Assembly: GCA_000715635.1 (NCBI GenBank)
Contig: KL569163.1
Span: 42,030 to 49,241 of the forward strand
DNA from: Streptomyces violaceus
GTDB taxonomy: Bacteria > Actinomycetota > Actinomycetes > Streptomycetales > Streptomycetaceae
DNA: 7,212 nucleotides
Reading direction: 5' to 3'
Position numbers and translations under genes: made by a program. Below, one piece after another: positions 5,731-7,212 of the stretch. The notes beneath the pieces are model-generated. The model was not told the origin of the DNA and did not search any database. It saw only the letters and a list, made by a program, of their open reading frames with translations. Numbering within the stretch: position 1 is the first letter of the stretch; the number at the start of each line of letters is the position of its first letter.

Positions 5731-5778
5731 CCCCTCCCCCAACGGCAAGCGGCCCCGAGCCCTCCCCCGGAACCTCCC

Positions 5779-5787
5779 AGGAAAAGG
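5779..5787 (+). promoter_or_regulatory. Ribosome binding site of the ABC permease gene
   Basis: AGGAAAAGG ends nine bases before the ATG at 5797 and supports that start. The 66-bp gap before it holds no hairpin strong enough to suggest a terminator, so ATPase and permease are probably one transcript. Confidence 0.6.
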
Positions 5788-5796
5788 CCTTTCACC

Positions 5797-6516
5797 ATGC
5801 TCTCAATCGCTCTCGGCGAGCTGATCCAGATCTTCCGGAACCGGCTGGTTCTGGTCACCAGTTTCATCATGCCCACGGCGGTCAGCGCGTACTTCATCCG
5901 CCAGCACGAGGTCTTCGCGGACCTGGGCAGCCTCGGATACATCGCGGCGGTGGTGGTGTTCACCGTGGGGGCGTTCGGGCTCTACACGACCACGGTGACG
6001 ACTCTGGCCTCGCGCCGCCAGAACCTCTTCCTCAAGCGGCTGCGCTCCACCCCGGCGGGCGACGCCGACATCCTCTCCGGGCTGATGCTCCCGGTCACCG
6101 TCCTGGCGCTGGTCCAGGTGGTGGCGATCCTGGTGGTGCTGGCCTCGGTCGCCGGCGAACCGGCCAATGTTCCTCTCCTGGCGGCTGCGGTCCTCTCCAC
6201 GGTCGTCATGATGCTCGGCCTGGGACTGGCCACGGCCGGACTGACGAACTCCCCCGAGCACGCCCAGGTGACCACGCTGCCGGTCAGTCTCGGCACCATC
6301 GCCGTCGCCAGCTGGGTGGGGATCACCGGCACCGAGGAACTCACCCTGGTCAAGCGGCTGCTCCCCGGCGGCTCGGCCACCGAACTGGTCCTCAACGCCT
6401 GGAACGGCGGCGTCCCCGTGGCGGACTCCCTCCTCCTGCTGGCTCCCACACTGAGCTGGGTCGTCGTCGCCATCGCGCTTGCTTCCCGCCTGTTCCGCTG
6501 GGAGCCGCGCCGGTGA
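5797..6516 (+). CDS. ABC-2 type transporter permease
   Basis: The protein has 239 residues and six predicted membrane helices at about 17-34, 46-70, 96-118, 126-149, 158-178 and 211-231, the standard ABC-2 layout. Between helices 2 and 3 lies LFLKRLRSTPAGDADIL (77-93), the coupling region with the K-R-L-R-x-T-P motif typical of ABC-2 permeases that pair with DrrA-type ATPases. It acts as a membrane dimer with the ATPase encoded 66 bp upstream; together they form a complete exporter. Divergent kinase/regulator genes suggest induction by a membrane or antibiotic-like signal. The protein ends WEPRR, with the TGA at 6514-6516. Family confident; substrate unknown. Confidence 0.93.
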   Translation: MLSIALGELIQIFRNRLVLVTSFIMPTAVSAYFIRQHEVFADLGSLGYIAAVVVFTVGAFGLYTTTVTTLASRRQNLFLKRLRSTPAGDADILSGLMLPVTVLALVQVVAILVVLASVAGEPANVPLLAAAVLSTVVMMLGLGLATAGLTNSPEHAQVTTLPVSLGTIAVASWVGITGTEELTLVKRLLPGGSATELVLNAWNGGVPVADSLLLLAPTLSWVVVAIALASRLFRWEPRR

Positions 6517-6534
6517 GCGCGGACAGCGCGGAAG

Positions 6535-6561
6535 GGGATCAGGCCTCGCGGGATCAGGCCT
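6535..6561. repeat. 12-bp direct repeat after the permease gene
   Basis: GGGATCAGGCCT occurs at 6535-6546 and 6550-6561, a 15-bp period. AGGCCT is itself a palindrome, so local hairpins can form, but no single strong terminator stem was found. The second copy contains the stop codon of a possible minus-strand gene remnant. Confidence 0.6.
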
Positions 6562-6673
6562 TGCTTCCCCTGAGGCCGCTGCGTACGAGCCCGACCACCT
6601 CGTCCTCGGACAGGCCGAGTGCGTTCGCCTCGGACACGAGCGCACGCACCTGCTCCAGAAGGCGGCACGCCCG
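6554..6673 (-). pseudogene. Possible C-terminal remnant of a regulator (GntR/YtrA-like tail)
   Basis: On the minus strand the last 39 residues before the TGA at 6556-6554 read RACRLLEQVRALVSEANALG, then LSEDEVVGLVRSGLRGSKA. The codons are typical of the organism and the pattern (long helix, LGLSEDE, short helix) resembles the dimerisation tail of small GntR/YtrA-type regulators that accompany ABC exporters. Upstream in the same frame the codons become atypical (CTA, TTA) and no HTH is present. Good codon use instead appears in a neighbouring frame (ALGYFGGWGYRIPRR around 6680-6725). It may be a truncated and frameshifted leftover, or a false reading of non-coding DNA. Confidence 0.25.
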
Positions 6674-6764
6674 AGGCGCCGGGGGATCCGGTAACCCCAG
6701 CCACCGAAGTAGCCGAGGGCGTCCAACAATCCCGTATCGCGTCGACCCTCCCCCGTCCCAGCAC

Positions 6765-6810
6765 ACCGTTCCAGGCGGTCAGCGTCTCTGCTGGTCAGCG
6801 ACCGTTCCAG
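6765..6810. repeat. Nested direct repeats upstream of the secreted protein gene
   Basis: ACCGTTCCAG is at 6765-6774 and 6801-6810. Inside this pair GGTCAGCG occurs at 6777-6784 and 6793-6800. The order is therefore A-B-B-A with all copies in the same orientation. It lies about 115-160 bp before the start of the secreted protein gene, where regulatory sites would fit. Function unknown. Confidence 0.5.
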
Positions 6811-6873
6811 CGTTCCGGCGTCCCATCATCACCGTCACTTGTGGCGGGCGGGACGGATCGCGGAACAAGCTGC

Positions 6874-6901
6874 GGTCGTCCCAGCAGCCCGCTGGACGAC
6901 C
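6874..6901 (+). promoter_or_regulatory. Strong hairpin in the leader of the secreted protein gene
   Basis: GGTCGTCCCAGC (6874-6885) pairs with GCTGGACGACC (6891-6901) across a five-base loop, giving 11 base pairs with a single bulged C. It ends 24 bases before the ATG and 14 before the ribosome site. It could be a transcript-stabilising leader structure, an attenuator, or the end of an upstream transcript. Confidence 0.5.
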
Positions 6902-6915
6902 CACTTCTGCACGAT

Positions 6916-6920
6916 GGAGA
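6916..6920 (+). promoter_or_regulatory. Ribosome binding site that decides the start of the secreted protein
   Basis: GGAGA ends five bases before the ATG at 6926. An in-frame ATG at 6914 lies four codons earlier but overlaps this site and has no ribosome site of its own, so 6926 is preferred. Confidence 0.7.
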
Positions 6921-6925
6921 TCTCG

Positions 6926-7194
6926 ATGCGTTCGCGCTTTGCCGCCCGTCCCGCCCGCCTCGCCCTGGCCGCCGTCGCGGCGGTGGCCCTCACCGCCACC
7001 GCGACCGCGACCGCCACCGCCACCGCCACCGCCGACAGCCGAGGCAGCGCCGCGCGGGCCTGCGGAACCAAGGACCTGACCTTCAAGCTCACCACGGAGA
7101 CGCAGGCGGGTGGCTACTTCCTCGTCACCGCCAAGGCCAAGTCGGGCGTCACCTGCTACCTGAAGGGCGTCTTCCCCTCCGCGTCCTTCGGCTC
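6926..7194 (+). CDS. Secreted protein, DUF4232-like (partial, 3' end missing at contig end)
   Basis: The reading starts MRSRFAARPARLALAAVAAV, a classical signal peptide with a basic n-region (residues 1-11) and an alanine-rich hydrophobic core (about 12-22). Residues 23-36 are seven Thr-Ala pairs, and cleavage is likely near A36/D37. The mature part begins with a short linker and then ACGTKDLTFKL, with C46, and later SGVTCYLKGVFPSASFG, with C77. Two cysteines in this spacing with a TCxLxG(x)FP-like segment resemble the DUF4232 family of secreted actinobacterial proteins, where they probably form a disulfide. About 90 residues are genomic; the following bases are sequencing adapter, so the apparent continuation CLLYT is artificial. 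Function unknown; acts outside the membrane. The hairpin and repeats upstream may regulate it. Confidence 0.7.
6992..7033 (+). repeat. Seven hexanucleotide repeats (ACCGCC/ACCGCG) coding for Thr-Ala
   Basis: Seven consecutive six-base units, five ACCGCC and two ACCGCG, code for seven Thr-Ala pairs at the end of the signal peptide. Units keep the frame, so slippage changes only the length of the linker at the cleavage region. Confidence 0.9.
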
Positions 7195-7212
7195 CTGTCT
7201 CTTATACACATC
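7195..7212 (+). other. Tn5/Nextera mosaic-end adapter sequence (artefact)
   Basis: CTGTCTCTTATACACATC is the first 18 of the 19 bases of the Tn5 mosaic end used in Nextera libraries. It sits exactly at the end of the window and has much lower G+C than its surroundings. It marks untrimmed adapter at a contig end, not a natural transposon; the first base (C) could also be genomic. Confidence 0.95.

Larger units (their letters stand above)
6517..6925. other. Intergenic stretch without a convincing complete gene
   Basis: About 400 bp lie between the permease stop and the secreted protein start. The stretch holds the 12-bp direct repeat, the possible regulator remnant, nested repeats at 6765-6810 and a strong hairpin at 6874-6901. 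Third-position G/C bias is weak in all plus-strand frames. No RNA gene is recognised. Confidence 0.6.

Noticed and set aside
4783..5748. A 321-codon minus-strand frame
   Set aside because: It is antisense to the ABC ATPase, which carries all Walker and signature motifs.
5803..6729. A 308-codon minus-strand frame
   Set aside because: It is antisense to the permease; His/Gln/Arg-rich, low-complexity content indicates a shadow frame.
6513..7079. A 188-codon plus-strand frame over the intergenic region and the secreted gene
   Set aside because: It has poor codon-position bias, Pro/Arg/Ser-rich low-complexity content, and conflicts with the well-supported secreted protein in another frame.
7195..7212. 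A natural Tn5/IS50 end
   Set aside because: The sequence is the engineered mosaic end and stops exactly at the window end; no transposase or target duplication is visible.

Overview
The window reads as high-GC actinobacterial DNA, most probably from Streptomyces or a close relative. Codon third positions are almost all G or C, GTG starts occur, and the family members (MmyB-type XRE regulator, DesK/NarL-type two-component pair with an ABC-2 exporter, secreted two-cysteine protein) are typical of that group. The last 18 bases match the Tn5/Nextera mosaic-end adapter, so this is the end of a draft contig and the final bases are not genomic.

Left part (1-1620): a minus-strand XRE-family regulator, cut by the window edge, diverges from a plus-strand pair. 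The pair is a badly deleted zinc-dependent alcohol dehydrogenase pseudogene (472-904) followed by an intact short atypical SDR oxidoreductase (932-1597) with a hairpin right after its stop. Regulator plus oxidoreductases look like a small locally controlled redox locus that has lost its alcohol dehydrogenase.

Middle-left (1598-2714): a repeat-rich stretch holds a 39/40-bp tandem repeat inside a possible frameshifted small ORF and a 13-14-bp tandem triplicate. After it comes a minus-strand polytopic membrane protein of unknown function (1873-2550). A perfect 7-bp hairpin and 14-bp imperfect repeats lie upstream of it.

Centre (2715-6516): this is the best-defined functional unit. A minus-strand operon encodes a two-helix small membrane protein, a DesK-like sensor kinase and a NarL/FixJ-type response regulator. 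The three genes are joined by 1-nt and 4-nt stop/start overlaps. Divergently on the plus strand lie an ABC-2 type ATPase and its six-helix permease. The 165-bp shared control region carries three TGTCAC/GTGACA half-sites, two of them forming an inverted repeat with a 9-base spacer. This is a plausible operator through which the regulator could control the exporter. The exported substrate cannot be read from sequence.

Right part (6517-7212): about 400 bp without a convincing complete gene holds short direct repeats, a possible minus-strand regulator remnant, a nested repeat and a strong leader hairpin. It is followed by the 5' part of a secreted protein resembling DUF4232 proteins, with a Thr-Ala hexanucleotide repeat at the end of its signal peptide, running into the adapter.

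I see no RNA gene, CRISPR array, insertion sequence or phage module. Nothing here is clearly a new system. The most interesting lead is the three-gene sensor operon with its candidate operator.
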